Below, in pieces: positions 51,136 through 59,869 of a DNA stretch of 64,000 bases (position 1 is its first letter; every line of letters starts with the position of its first letter). A program made the position numbers and the translations under genes. This DNA is from Cellvibrionaceae bacterium (GTDB lineage: Bacteria; Pseudomonadota; Gammaproteobacteria; Pseudomonadales; Cellvibrionaceae): positions 1 to 64,000 of the forward strand of contig JAGKWQ010000013.1 in assembly GCA_021151825.1 (NCBI GenBank). Direction: 5' to 3'. The notes under the pieces are model-generated. The model did not search any database, was not told the DNA's origin, and saw nothing but the letters and a program-made list of their open reading frames with translations.

Positions 51136-53301
51136 TCACGCGGCAATTTCATTATTAGTATGCCCATTTGAATTCGCTGTAATGATTGGTAGCGTAATTA
51201 CGAAACGGCAATGGCGGCCGCGACGGCTCGATACGGTAATTTTTCCGCGTTGCTCAAGCACATGACTCATCACAGCATCCATACCTACGCCACGGCCAGC
51301 ATCGGTGGAAATTTCTTTGGCGGTGCTAAAGCCTTCGTGAAAAATTAATCCCAATAAATGCTTATTGGTCCAGGATTCAATTTCATTGTCAGGCCATTTC
51401 CCCGAGGCAAAGGCTTGCGCGCGAATAGCGTCATAATCCAGACCTGCACCGTCATCCATTACCGTTAGCTCCATTTCAGTGGTGGAAATTTTTGCCAGGC
51501 GCAAATCAATACGACCTTCCACTGGTTTCTCACTCAATTCGCGATCACGTGGTAATTCGATACCATGCACTACCGCATTGCGTAACAATTGAATCACAAT
51601 TTCCTTTAATTGCTTTTCGTAAACGGAATCCAGTTCAATTTCACTTAAACCACTGGCCACCAGTTTTACTAATTTGCCATTGCGTAACGCCAGGTTTTGG
51701 ACAAAATCCTGCAAATGATCCCAGGATTCACCGCGCTGATTATTTGGCGCTGGCGGTGTATAAGCTGCTTTGAATTTATTACTGCTGACAATCGCAAATT
51801 GGCCGAGCCTTTCGGTGAGATGTTCAACTTGCTGGGTATAGCTGATGAGATTTTCCAGCTGCACAGTAAGACCAAGATAATCGTTACCGGTCAAATCCGA
51901 CTTATCGCGCAGTTCTGCCAGTGTGTCTTCCATTTTGTGTGCAGCTATTTCAAAAAACTCCAACTTGAGCGAAGCGGCTTCGCCTTTAAAATTATGGATT
52001 TCACGAAAAATGCTAACCGCTTTTTCACGCACCCCCTGGCTGGTTTTGGCTGGTTGTCGCAAAATATTATTCACGCGATTAAAACAATTGAAACTATTCG
52101 CAATAAATTCACGCAATAAGCCCGGATGGGTATGCAGTAAACTGGTGATCATTTCCAGTTGCGATTCATTATGCTTGCGGCTTTCGTTCAACGCGCGCGC
52201 CAGTTTTATTTGCTCGCTAATATCCAGTACAGTCACCAGCACGTGGGATATTTCAGCAATGTCATCATCATTTTTCTGGTAAGCGCGGGCAAAACTGAAT
52301 TGCAAATGTTTGGTAAGGAAGCCACCGCTTTGGCTGGCGATATTAACTTCAACACTACTCAGCGGATTCAGGTCACCAATTAACTTTTCTTTAATTTTTG
52401 GGTCGAATAATAATTCAATAAACCCGCGTGCCGTTTCCGCATCTTTAGCACTGACAATACTTTCCAGCAATGCCTGAAAAGATTGCCCGGAAAATTGTTG
52501 CGGCCCTAAAACGCCCACCAGTTTGGCCGAATGTTGTTCGCCGATAATCAATTGGCGATCAATCAGAAATAAACCTTCATTAACGGTTTCCAGAATTTCT
52601 GTTGTTTCGCGGCGTGCGCGCTCAATCACTTTATCGCTATCGCGCAATTGCCGCACAAAGTGAAACATAATAAACAGGAAATTAATTATCGCGAGACAAA
52701 TGCCCAGGGTTTGTATGCCACGCAAACGCGTTGCCTTCGAAGCCGCAACTTGCTCCAGGCTCACCGTTAAATCATTCATTGAGGCAAGCATGGTCAGGTT
52801 GTGAATGCGCGCCAGGGCGACAGCGACGGCAAGCGGGCTGGAATAATCATCGCCACGCGTGACTGAATCTGAAAAAATCTCAATGGATTTTTTATAGGGA
52901 AGCCAAAGTTGCAAGGTGTTTTGCAGCGAATCTTTTCCAAGCCGGTTGTTAACCGGCTCTAGCTGCGCCATGTCTTTACTCGCACCACGCACCTGGCCGC
53001 CGCTGATAAAACCATTTAGCGTTTCATCGAATAAGCCTTTACTTAATTGCAATTCATTAAAGGCTGTTTTGAATGCGATAGGATCATCTTTTGATGCATC
53101 CAGCACCAACAATGTTTTGGCCATTCGCTGCGACAACATCCGTTGGCGTCCAGCGAGGTTTACACCAACGGCATCGTCAGCAATTTCATAGGAAACATAA
53201 AAGTTAAAAATTAATACCGACGCATCCAGCAATAAAAACAATGCAACAGAAATAAGGATGCCGCGGTATTTACCGAAATCGAAATTGAATAATCCTGACA
53301 T
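51136..53301 (-). CDS. Membrane kinase: PilJ-type sensor, PAS, Hpt and CheA-like ATPase
   Basis: The 721-residue protein has two membrane helices (about 15-34 and 197-216) around a PilJ/type-IV-pilus-MCP-like domain (NLAGRQRMLSQRMAK). A PAS region (about 230-370) and an Hpt-like helix with H436 in IHNFKGEAASL follow. The CheA/HATPase domain has N575 (LLRNAVVHG), DDGAGLD and GRGVGMDAV. No CheW-binding domain is present at the C-terminus, so this is not a standard CheA and needs no array. It is the first gene of a kinase-cheY-cheX operon. The ATG at MSGLFNF is chosen; one six codons upstream is possible. Confidence 0.88.
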   Translation of the reverse strand: MSGLFNFDFGKYRGILISVALFLLLDASVLIFNFYVSYEIADDAVGVNLAGRQRMLSQRMAKTLLVLDASKDDPIAFKTAFNELQLSKGLFDETLNGFISGGQVRGASKDMAQLEPVNNRLGKDSLQNTLQLWLPYKKSIEIFSDSVTRGDDYSSPLAVAVALARIHNLTMLASMNDLTVSLEQVAASKATRLRGIQTLGICLAIINFLFIMFHFVRQLRDSDKVIERARRETTEILETVNEGLFLIDRQLIIGEQHSAKLVGVLGPQQFSGQSFQALLESIVSAKDAETARGFIELLFDPKIKEKLIGDLNPLSSVEVNIASQSGGFLTKHLQFSFARAYQKNDDDIAEISHVLVTVLDISEQIKLARALNESRKHNESQLEMITSLLHTHPGLLREFIANSFNCFNRVNNILRQPAKTSQGVREKAVSIFREIHNFKGEAASLKLEFFEIAAHKMEDTLAELRDKSDLTGNDYLGLTVQLENLISYTQQVEHLTERLGQFAIVSSNKFKAAYTPPAPNNQRGESWDHLQDFVQNLALRNGKLVKLVASGLSEIELDSVYEKQLKEIVIQLLRNAVVHGIELPRDRELSEKPVEGRIDLRLAKISTTEMELTVMDDGAGLDYDAIRAQAFASGKWPDNEIESWTNKHLLGLIFHEGFSTAKEISTDAGRGVGMDAVMSHVLEQRGKITVSSRRGRHCRFVITLPIITANSNGHTNNEIAA

Positions 53302-53718
53302 GTGTTCGCCCGTGGTCATGAGTAATTAATACCGCTGTGTGCTGCGGCCGGGCGATCCGTTTTTGCCCCCAACGACTCCGTGAATTGTTGTGATTTACTT
53401 GTAGTAACCAGCTTTAGCGAAACTTATGCCAAGTAGTGGATCATGCAAAATGGCTGATCCCGATACAAATTAACGTGCCAAGCGTGGCAAAATTGGAACA
53501 AATAGTCCCTTTTTTGAACGGACAAATCGGACAAAAGCGGGCATGAAATTTAAGCACTGCCCCTTTTTGGTTCCTGATTGGGACACTTTATCTTTTAATC
53601 ATGATGCTGATCGGTATAGACTCCCTTCGGCGCCAGTATTACTGGTTGTCATTTGCGCAACATCCAATTCTCCAGTTACGCAAAAATCCATTCATACCTA
53701 AAGCATAAGGATCACACC
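53302..53718. other. Intergenic region upstream of the chemosensory operon
   Basis: These 417 bases hold divergent promoters for the kinase (minus) and the lipoprotein (plus). I see no gene. A TGGCACG-like sequence near 53480 recalls a sigma-54 minus-24 box, but the minus-12 half is not a good match. Short direct repeats (GGACAAATCGGACAAAA) lie near 53520. Nothing else stands out. Confidence 0.55.
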
Positions 53719-54051
53719 ATGAAAATTATCCACACGTTCGCTACCCTGCTGGTTGCTGCCGGCTTGTTAACTGCCTGTGCAAAAGAAGAACCACAAACCA
53801 CAACCGAAGCAGTAAAAGAAGCGACCACCGAAGCAAAAGAAGCAGCGGCAGAGAAACTGGAACAAGCGGGTGAAACCTTGCAACAAGCAGCTGATAACGT
53901 CAGTGATACCGCTGCGGAATTGAAAGCCGATGCGTCTGCAACGGTTGAAGCCACTGGCGAAGCCATTAGCGAAGGCGCTGCTGAAGCGGCTACTACCATT
54001 GAAAATGCCGCCGACAAAGCTGAACAAAAAGTACAAGAAGCTGCGCAATAA
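53719..54051 (+). CDS. Amphipathic-helix lipoprotein, unknown function
   Basis: The 110-residue product is a lipoprotein (lipobox LLTAC, cysteine about residue 20). Its mature part is almost wholly Ala/Glu/Lys/Thr-rich, with repeated AEAKEAAAEK and AADN patterns in an 11-residue-like helical rhythm. It resembles apolipoprotein-like or LEA-like stress proteins. It probably forms long amphipathic helices at the outer membrane. It is monocistronic, divergent from the kinase operon. Confidence 0.75.
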   Translation: MKIIHTFATLLVAAGLLTACAKEEPQTTTEAVKEATTEAKEAAAEKLEQAGETLQQAADNVSDTAAELKADASATVEATGEAISEGAAEAATTIENAADKAEQKVQEAAQ

Positions 54052-54075
54052 TTTAACGCCGCGCCATCTGTAAAA

Positions 54076-54106
54076 GATAATCGGGCATTTACAATGCCCG
54101 ATTATC
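54076..54106 (-). terminator. Hairpin terminator between the lipoprotein and Atm1 genes
   Basis: GATAATCGGGCATT (54076-54089) pairs perfectly with AATGCCCGATTATC (54093-54106) around a 3-base loop. On the minus strand TCTTTTAC follows, so it is best placed to end the Atm1-type exporter transcript. Confidence 0.75.
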
Positions 54107-54154
54107 ACATCCCCATGTATCCATCGCCCGTTTTGTCATTGATGGGTTAAATCG

Positions 54155-55984
54155 TTAATCAGCATCCTGCAATTGCATCGCCCACATCTGCGCATATTTT
54201 CCCTGTTGCGCTAATAACTCCGCATGGGAGCCCTGTTCAACAACCTTACCCGCGTCCAGCACCACAATTTTATCAGCGTCAATCACTGTGGATAATCGAT
54301 GGGCGATAACCAATGTGGTATGACCACTGGCAACCTCGCGCATGGCTTCGAGAATTGCCGCTTCCGAATTGGAATCCAGCGCGCTGGTAGCTTCATCAAA
54401 AATTAAAATAGAAGCCCCTTTTAATAATACCCGTGCGATGGCAATGCGCTGTTTTTCACCGCCGGATACTTTCAAACCGCGCTCGCCTACCAGGGTTTTA
54501 TCGCCATCAGGCAAGCTGTTAATAAATGATTCAAGATGAGCCATTTTTATCGCACGATCAATTTGCTCTTCACTCGCAGCCGGATTTCCATAAGCGATGT
54601 TTTCACGGATACTGGTATTAAACAGCACAGTATCTTGCGGCACTATAGCGATGGCGCGACGCAAGGAATCCAGCGTGACACGGCGAATATCCTGTCCATC
54701 AATTAAAATTTTTCCGCCGCTTATATCATAAAAACGGTAGAGCAAACGCGACAGTGTACTCTTGCCTGCACCGGAAGAACCGACAATCGCCACCTTGCTT
54801 CCAGCAGGAATTGTTAAATTCAGTTGTTGTAAAATTGGTCGATCCTGATGATACGCAAAATCTACCTGTTGCCAGTGGATTTCCCCGCGACTTACCTGCA
54901 ACAGAGTTGCATCGTCTGCATCAGTAATTGCAGAATCGCGTTTTAATAAAGCCAGCATGTTTTCCAGATCGGTTAACGAACGACGAATTTCGCGGTAGAC
55001 AAACCCCAATAAATTGAGCGGAATAAATAGCTGGATCATATAGGCATTAATCATCGCCAGATCACCTAGCGTCATCGTTTTATCCAACACACTTTGCGCG
55101 GCCATCCACATCATCGCTGTCATTGCCAACGCGATAATCAGCGCTTGCCCGGAGTTAAGCGCAAGGAGCGACATACGGTTTTTTAATTTCGCAGTTTCCC
55201 ATTTCTCCAGAAACTTATCGTAGGTTTCCGCTTCGTAATGTTCATTATTAAAGTATTTGACTGTTTCGTAATTGAGCAATGAATCAATTGCGCGCGTGCT
55301 AGTGGATGAATCAGCCTGATTGGCTTCACGGATAAATTTATTGCGCCATTCTGTGGTGTAAATCGTGAAGACGACATAAACCACTACAGCGAACAATGTG
55401 ATCACCGCATACCAAATCGAAAAAGCAGCAGCAAAAATTATTGCCACCATAATAATTTCAAACAGGATAGGGACAATATTGAACATCAAAAAGCGCATCA
55501 AAAAACTGATGCCGTTAGTGCCGCGCTCAATATCACGGCTAATACCACCCGTTGCGCGATCAAGATGAAAGGCAAGCTCCAGCGAATGCAAATGTTTGAA
55601 TACGCGCAAACCAATTTTACGCATGGCATGTTCAGTGACACGACTGAATAGCGCGTCGCGTACCTCACCAAAAAATACGCTGCCAAAACGCATCGCACCG
55701 TAAAACAAAATAAAAAATACTGGCAACAACAATTCAGGCGAAATACTGCGATCAACACCATCAATAATATGTTTGAGCGCCCAAGGCATGACCAGGGTTG
55801 CGCCTTTGGCGGCAAGTAAAGCGAGCACGGCCAATAAGACCCGCCCTTTAAAATCCCATAAATAGGGCAGCAGGTATTTTATACTCTGGCGCAGGTTTAC
55901 TTTTGGGCTTGTTTCGTTGGAGCCAAGCGCACGCGGTTCATTGTTGGGGTGAACGGATAAACCGGAAGTGTGCATACCGCGCAT
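54155..55984 (-). CDS. Atm1-type ABC exporter
   Basis: The 609-residue half-transporter belongs to the Atm1/ABCB7/HMT1 branch, as seen from TRAIDSLLNYETVKYFNNE in the membrane domain. It has six helices and an ATPase domain with Walker A (VGSSGAGKSTLSR), signature (VSGGEKQRIAIARV) and Walker B (ILIFDEATSALD). This branch exports glutathione persulphide or metal-glutathione compounds. It is divergent from the RIO kinase gene. Start alternatives are ATG 55984 and 55975. Confidence 0.93.
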   Translation of the reverse strand: MRGMHTSGLSVHPNNEPRALGSNETSPKVNLRQSIKYLLPYLWDFKGRVLLAVLALLAAKGATLVMPWALKHIIDGVDRSISPELLLPVFFILFYGAMRFGSVFFGEVRDALFSRVTEHAMRKIGLRVFKHLHSLELAFHLDRATGGISRDIERGTNGISFLMRFLMFNIVPILFEIIMVAIIFAAAFSIWYAVITLFAVVVYVVFTIYTTEWRNKFIREANQADSSTSTRAIDSLLNYETVKYFNNEHYEAETYDKFLEKWETAKLKNRMSLLALNSGQALIIALAMTAMMWMAAQSVLDKTMTLGDLAMINAYMIQLFIPLNLLGFVYREIRRSLTDLENMLALLKRDSAITDADDATLLQVSRGEIHWQQVDFAYHQDRPILQQLNLTIPAGSKVAIVGSSGAGKSTLSRLLYRFYDISGGKILIDGQDIRRVTLDSLRRAIAIVPQDTVLFNTSIRENIAYGNPAASEEQIDRAIKMAHLESFINSLPDGDKTLVGERGLKVSGGEKQRIAIARVLLKGASILIFDEATSALDSNSEAAILEAMREVASGHTTLVIAHRLSTVIDADKIVVLDAGKVVEQGSHAELLAQQGKYAQMWAMQLQDAD

Positions 55985-56084
55985 GACAAAACCTGCAAAT
56001 AAATAGGGGAAAATACTTATGCTATCAGAATAATCCTTTCAGCAAGTGCTACCATAAGCACTTTCAACTCTTTCCATTTTTTTC

Positions 56085-56945
56085 ATGAAGATACCCAAAC
56101 GTTTACAACCACTGGTCGATGATGGCTTGATTGATGAGGTTTACTATCAATTAATGAGCGGCAAAGAAGCCCAGGTATTTGTCGTTAGAGCCAATAACGA
56201 AGTGCGTTGCGCCAAAGTCTATAAAGAAGCCAATAAACGCAGCTTTAAACAAGCAGTGCAATATCAGGAAGGGCGCAGTGTGCGTAACACCCGCCGCGCC
56301 CGCGCGATGGCCAAAGGCACAAAATTTGGCCAGAAAGAAGCTGAAGAAGCCTGGTTGAATGCCGAAGTGGAAGCGCTTTATCGCCTCGCACAAGCCGGTG
56401 TCCGCGTACCTACGCCTTACTGGTTTTTGGAAGGTGTGCTGGTAATGGAGCTGGTGGTTGATGAAGATGGCGACCCGGCCCCGCGTTTGGATGATGTTGC
56501 CTTTGATGTGGAAACCGCACGCGATTATCACGGGCGCATGATGCAGGAGATTGTACGCATGCTCTGCGCCGGCCTGGTTCACGGTGACTTATCTGAATTC
56601 AATGTGTTGATTGATCACTCCGGCCCGGTGGTGATTGATTTGCCGCAAGCCGTCAATGCCGCCGGCAACAACAACGCTAAAATGATGTTGCTGCGCGACG
56701 TAAATAATATGACCCAATATTTTGGCCAATACGCGCCGGATTTATTAGTCACCCATTACGGCGAAGAAATCTGGGATTTGTTTGAGCACGGCAATTTGCA
56801 TCCCGATGTAAAACTCACCGGCCAATTTGCCCACAGCAATGTGGAAGCAGATATCGCCACCATGATGCGCATCATCGAACACGCAAAACTGGAAGAGGAA
56901 GATCGCAAAGAACGCGAGCGCATGGCTCGCGATGGAGACTTTTAG
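56085..56945 (+). CDS. RIO1-family atypical protein kinase
   Basis: This 286-residue bacterial RIO kinase has a P-loop-like SGKEAQVFVV, lysine K44 in CAKVYKE, the catalytic loop HGDLSEFN with D168, and the metal-binding aspartate D185 in VIDLPQ. These residues are intact, so it should bind ATP. Bacterial RIO proteins are linked to translation or stress; its target here is unknown. It ends 4 bases into the convergent sensor kinase gene. Confidence 0.9.
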   Translation: MKIPKRLQPLVDDGLIDEVYYQLMSGKEAQVFVVRANNEVRCAKVYKEANKRSFKQAVQYQEGRSVRNTRRARAMAKGTKFGQKEAEEAWLNAEVEALYRLAQAGVRVPTPYWFLEGVLVMELVVDEDGDPAPRLDDVAFDVETARDYHGRMMQEIVRMLCAGLVHGDLSEFNVLIDHSGPVVIDLPQAVNAAGNNNAKMMLLRDVNNMTQYFGQYAPDLLVTHYGEEIWDLFEHGNLHPDVKLTGQFAHSNVEADIATMMRIIEHAKLEEEDRKERERMARDGDF

Positions 56946-58261
56946 GCGCGGGTAACAGGCAATCGGATTATTACGCGCAAACCACCGAGGGGGCTGCCTT
57001 CCAGCAACAATTCACCGCGGCAGTGCTCGACAATATCGCGCACTATGCCCAACCCCAAACCGTGGCCTTGCACTTGTTCATCAATACGTGTGCCGCGATT
57101 TATAACCTGCTCACGCAATTCCGGAGCAATACCTGGGCCATCATCATCAATGGTAATGCAATAATTATTTTGCTCAATGGCAATAATAATCTGCACTTTT
57201 TGTTGCGCCCATTTGCAAGCGTTATCCAACAGGTTGCCGAGTAATTCCAGAATATCTTCACGATCCCAGGGCAAACGTAAACCTGCCGGAGCCTGCCACT
57301 CCAATTGCAAATCGCGACGATGGATTTGTTGCAAGGTACTGTACAAGTCCGGCAATTCTTTCGCGCACTCAAAATATGCACCGGGTAATGCTTCACCGGC
57401 GAGGCGTGCGCGCCCCAGTTCACGGCTGATACGCTCTTGCATGCTTTGTAATTGCTGGCGAAAACTATCACGCAATTCCGGATGTGTATTTAATTCATGG
57501 CGGTTGGCGAGGCTGAATAAAATCGCCAGCGGTGTTTTCAAGGCATGCCCCAAATTACCCAGCGCATTGCGTGAGCGGCCAAGCGTGTCTTCAGTGTGTT
57601 GTAATAAATGATTTAATTGCTTTACCAGTGGCACCAATTCATCCGGAACCTGTTGATCCAGTTCCGTGCGTTGGCCCTGCTGCAATTGCACAATTTGCTC
57701 ACGCACTTGCTCCAGCGGTTGCAATGCACGGCGCACCAGCACGCGCTGGATGAGCACCAGCAAAATTAACGCACCAACACCAATTCCCGCAGCAATCCAC
57801 TGCATGGTGCGAAAACTTTTTAGCATGGGCGTGTAATCTTGCGCAGCGATAATCTGGATAGATTTTCCATAGCGACGGAAATCTGCGCGATAAATTAATA
57901 ACTCCTGTGCTTGCGGGCCATCGGCAAGTTCTTTTTGCAAACCGGTTGTAGCAGGCGGGGAAACTTCATAATCCCATGAAGAACGGGAGCGCCATTGCTG
58001 ATCCGGTAAGACCACCACAAAATATTCACCGGAAAAAGGCCGTTGGTAACTAGCAGAAATTCGCTGTTGATCCAGTTCAATCCCGTTAGCACCGCGGATG
58101 ATAGCCGCGAGCAAAGTTTGCGCTTCATGGTGCAAATGGGTTTGTAAATAGCGACGCAACCCCTGATCAAATAACCAGAGGCTTAGTTGTGCGAGCACCA
58201 GGCCGGTAATAATCAAAACACTGATTAGCCCCAGGCTCAAACGCTGTTGGATAGAATTCAT
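56942..58261 (-). CDS. Sensor histidine kinase (OmpR-pair partner, QseC/PhoQ-like)
   Basis: The 439-residue kinase has two membrane helices (about 10-30 and 155-175), a periplasmic sensor part, a HAMP-like linker, the phosphoacceptor His in LGHALKTPLAIL, and ATPase motifs DNACKWAQ, DDGPGIAPE and GHGLGLGIV. It is downstream of its response regulator gene with a 25-base gap. I chose the ATG at MNSIQQRLSLG because longer in-frame starts overlap the regulator gene. The operon also contains two PepSY proteins. Confidence 0.92.
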   Translation of the reverse strand: MNSIQQRLSLGLISVLIITGLVLAQLSLWLFDQGLRRYLQTHLHHEAQTLLAAIIRGANGIELDQQRISASYQRPFSGEYFVVVLPDQQWRSRSSWDYEVSPPATTGLQKELADGPQAQELLIYRADFRRYGKSIQIIAAQDYTPMLKSFRTMQWIAAGIGVGALILLVLIQRVLVRRALQPLEQVREQIVQLQQGQRTELDQQVPDELVPLVKQLNHLLQHTEDTLGRSRNALGNLGHALKTPLAILFSLANRHELNTHPELRDSFRQQLQSMQERISRELGRARLAGEALPGAYFECAKELPDLYSTLQQIHRRDLQLEWQAPAGLRLPWDREDILELLGNLLDNACKWAQQKVQIIIAIEQNNYCITIDDDGPGIAPELREQVINRGTRIDEQVQGHGLGLGIVRDIVEHCRGELLLEGSPLGGLRVIIRLPVTRA

Positions 58262-58286
58262 CGTGCGTGTTAACAAAAAATTTTCC

Positions 58287-58955
58287 TTATTCAGAATTTT
58301 TTTGCAGGCGATATCCTTGTCCGCGTTTTGTTTCAATAATGTCCTTACCCAGTTTGCGCCGCAAATGATTCACGTGCACTTCAATCACATTGGAATCCCG
58401 TTCCGTTTCACCATCGTAGAGGTGATCATGTAATTTGCTTTTGGAAATAATTTGGCCTTCATGCAACATTAAATAGCGCAATAAACTGAATTCAGCCGCG
58501 GTCAGTTCAATTATTTCATCATTTTTTACTGCGCACTGGCGCCCCTCGTCTAACTGCACGCCGGCCGCATGTAATTGCGGCTGATTCACTTGCCCATGGG
58601 CGCGCCGTAATAATGCCTGGATACGTAACTGCAATTCCTCCGGATGAAACGGCTTGGTGAGGTAATCATCAGCGCCCGCTTTCAAGCCTTCGATACGCTC
58701 CGCCCAATGGTCGCGCGCCGTAAGAATTAACACCGGCCGCAACATTTGGGTTGCACGCCATTCACGCAAAATCTCCAAGCCGGATTTTCCGGGCAACCCC
58801 AAATCCAGCAATATTAAATCATACGGTTCGACCGCACCTTGAATTAAGGCATCGCGGCCATCGGCTAACCAGTCCACCGCGTAACCAGCGCGTTTTAAAT
58901 CGACCGTTAATTCATCAGCCAGTGCAACATTGTCCTCGACGATCAGGATACGCAT
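58287..58955 (-). CDS. OmpR-family response regulator
   Basis: The 222-residue product has a receiver domain with D51 (LILLDLGLPGKSG), VEDN acidic pocket and K in TKPFHPEEL. A winged-helix domain (about 125-222) has SNVIEVHVNHLRRKLG. It overlaps the upstream PepSY gene stop by one base (TAATG). Its gene order, PepSY-PepSY-regulator-kinase, recalls PmrAB/QseBC-like systems that control envelope modification. Confidence 0.95.
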   Translation of the reverse strand: MRILIVEDNVALADELTVDLKRAGYAVDWLADGRDALIQGAVEPYDLILLDLGLPGKSGLEILREWRATQMLRPVLILTARDHWAERIEGLKAGADDYLTKPFHPEELQLRIQALLRRAHGQVNQPQLHAAGVQLDEGRQCAVKNDEIIELTAAEFSLLRYLMLHEGQIISKSKLHDHLYDGETERDSNVIEVHVNHLRRKLGKDIIETKRGQGYRLQKNSE

Positions 58956-59254
58956 TAATCATCCTCTTCGTCTTTCAAAATTTTTCCGGTGGTAGCATCA
59001 ATTTCCAGTTCGCGTACTACACCGTCACGCGTGGCCAATTCTACTTCGTATATATAAATATCGTCGTCCTCTTCCAGCTCCACTTCGAGCAAACTGGCAT
59101 GGGGATGACGCGCATCCACCAACGATAATAATTGCTCCAGAGGAATGATGCGGCCCTGCTCGCGCAGGCGCAGGGCTTCATCTTGCGATAAATCACGCGC
59201 ATTCACACTGCCGGCGAACACCAGAAATAAAAGAACGCGCGTTAATGATTTCAT
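58955..59254 (-). CDS. PepSY-domain exported protein (copy 2)
   Basis: The 99-residue product has a signal peptide (SVNA|RDLS) and one PepSY-like domain with ELEIDATTGKILKDEEDD at its end. PepSY domains often inhibit or sense peptidases in the periplasm. It is a paralogue of the next upstream gene (shared ARDL, DEAL, ATTGK/ATGEV patterns). Its stop overlaps the regulator start (TAATG). Confidence 0.9.
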   Translation of the reverse strand: MKSLTRVLLFLVFAGSVNARDLSQDEALRLREQGRIIPLEQLLSLVDARHPHASLLEVELEEDDDIYIYEVELATRDGVVRELEIDATTGKILKDEEDD

Positions 59255-59283
59255 CGCTATGCCTTGTTGTTAATCAGCACCGG

Positions 59284-59592
59284 TTAGTCCTCCTGGCGAC
59301 TTTTCAACACTTCGCCAGTGGCCGCATCCAGCTCCACATCCCACTCGACGCCCTGGGCATCCACCACTTCCAGTTGATAAACATAGCGGCCCAATTCGTT
59401 TTCCAGTTCAGTTTCACGAATAACGCCGCCCGGGTGTTTGGCCAAGGCTGCTTCATTGAGCTTTTCAAAGGATTGAATGCTACCAGAATCGCGAAGTTTC
59501 AGCGCCTCATCTGGCCCCAGATCGCGGGCATTGGCAACAATAGCAAGGCTGGTCAGGGTTACGCTGGAAATAATCAAAGTTGTCAGTTTCAT
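59284..59592 (-). CDS. PepSY-domain exported protein (copy 1)
   Basis: The 102-residue product has a signal peptide (IVANA|RDLG) and a PepSY-like domain ending VELDAATGEVLKSRQED. It is a clear paralogue of the downstream PepSY gene, suggesting tandem duplication. The ATG at MKLTTLII has GAGGAC upstream; a second ATG five codons earlier is less likely. It is first in the PepSY-PepSY-regulator-kinase operon. Confidence 0.9.
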   Translation of the reverse strand: MKLTTLIISSVTLTSLAIVANARDLGPDEALKLRDSGSIQSFEKLNEAALAKHPGGVIRETELENELGRYVYQLEVVDAQGVEWDVELDAATGEVLKSRQED

Positions 59593-59869
59593 AGTAAAAG
59601 TCCTCATTCGGGCTAGATAATCAGGGAGTTAATCATCGGTCATTGATTAACGTCGACAGGTTCAGAATAAGGAGGTTTGATTAAATGAAACTTAATTTCG
59701 GCAGAAGGTGATCAGGTTGATTGACGTCTAAAACCAGCCTGTAGATACTGCGCGGGTTGCAGGTTTGCATTGCTTGAGAGAGGAAGCCAATTGGGCGGAT
59801 TGCCCCAGGAACCGGAAATTCAAGGAGCGACGCTGCAAGGTATTCATCATCTCAAGGATCTTTTTACTT

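Noticed and set aside
53470..53500. Sigma-54 promoter (TGGCACG...) for the kinase operon
   Set aside because: The minus-12 half reads TTTGT instead of TTGC, so the match is too weak.
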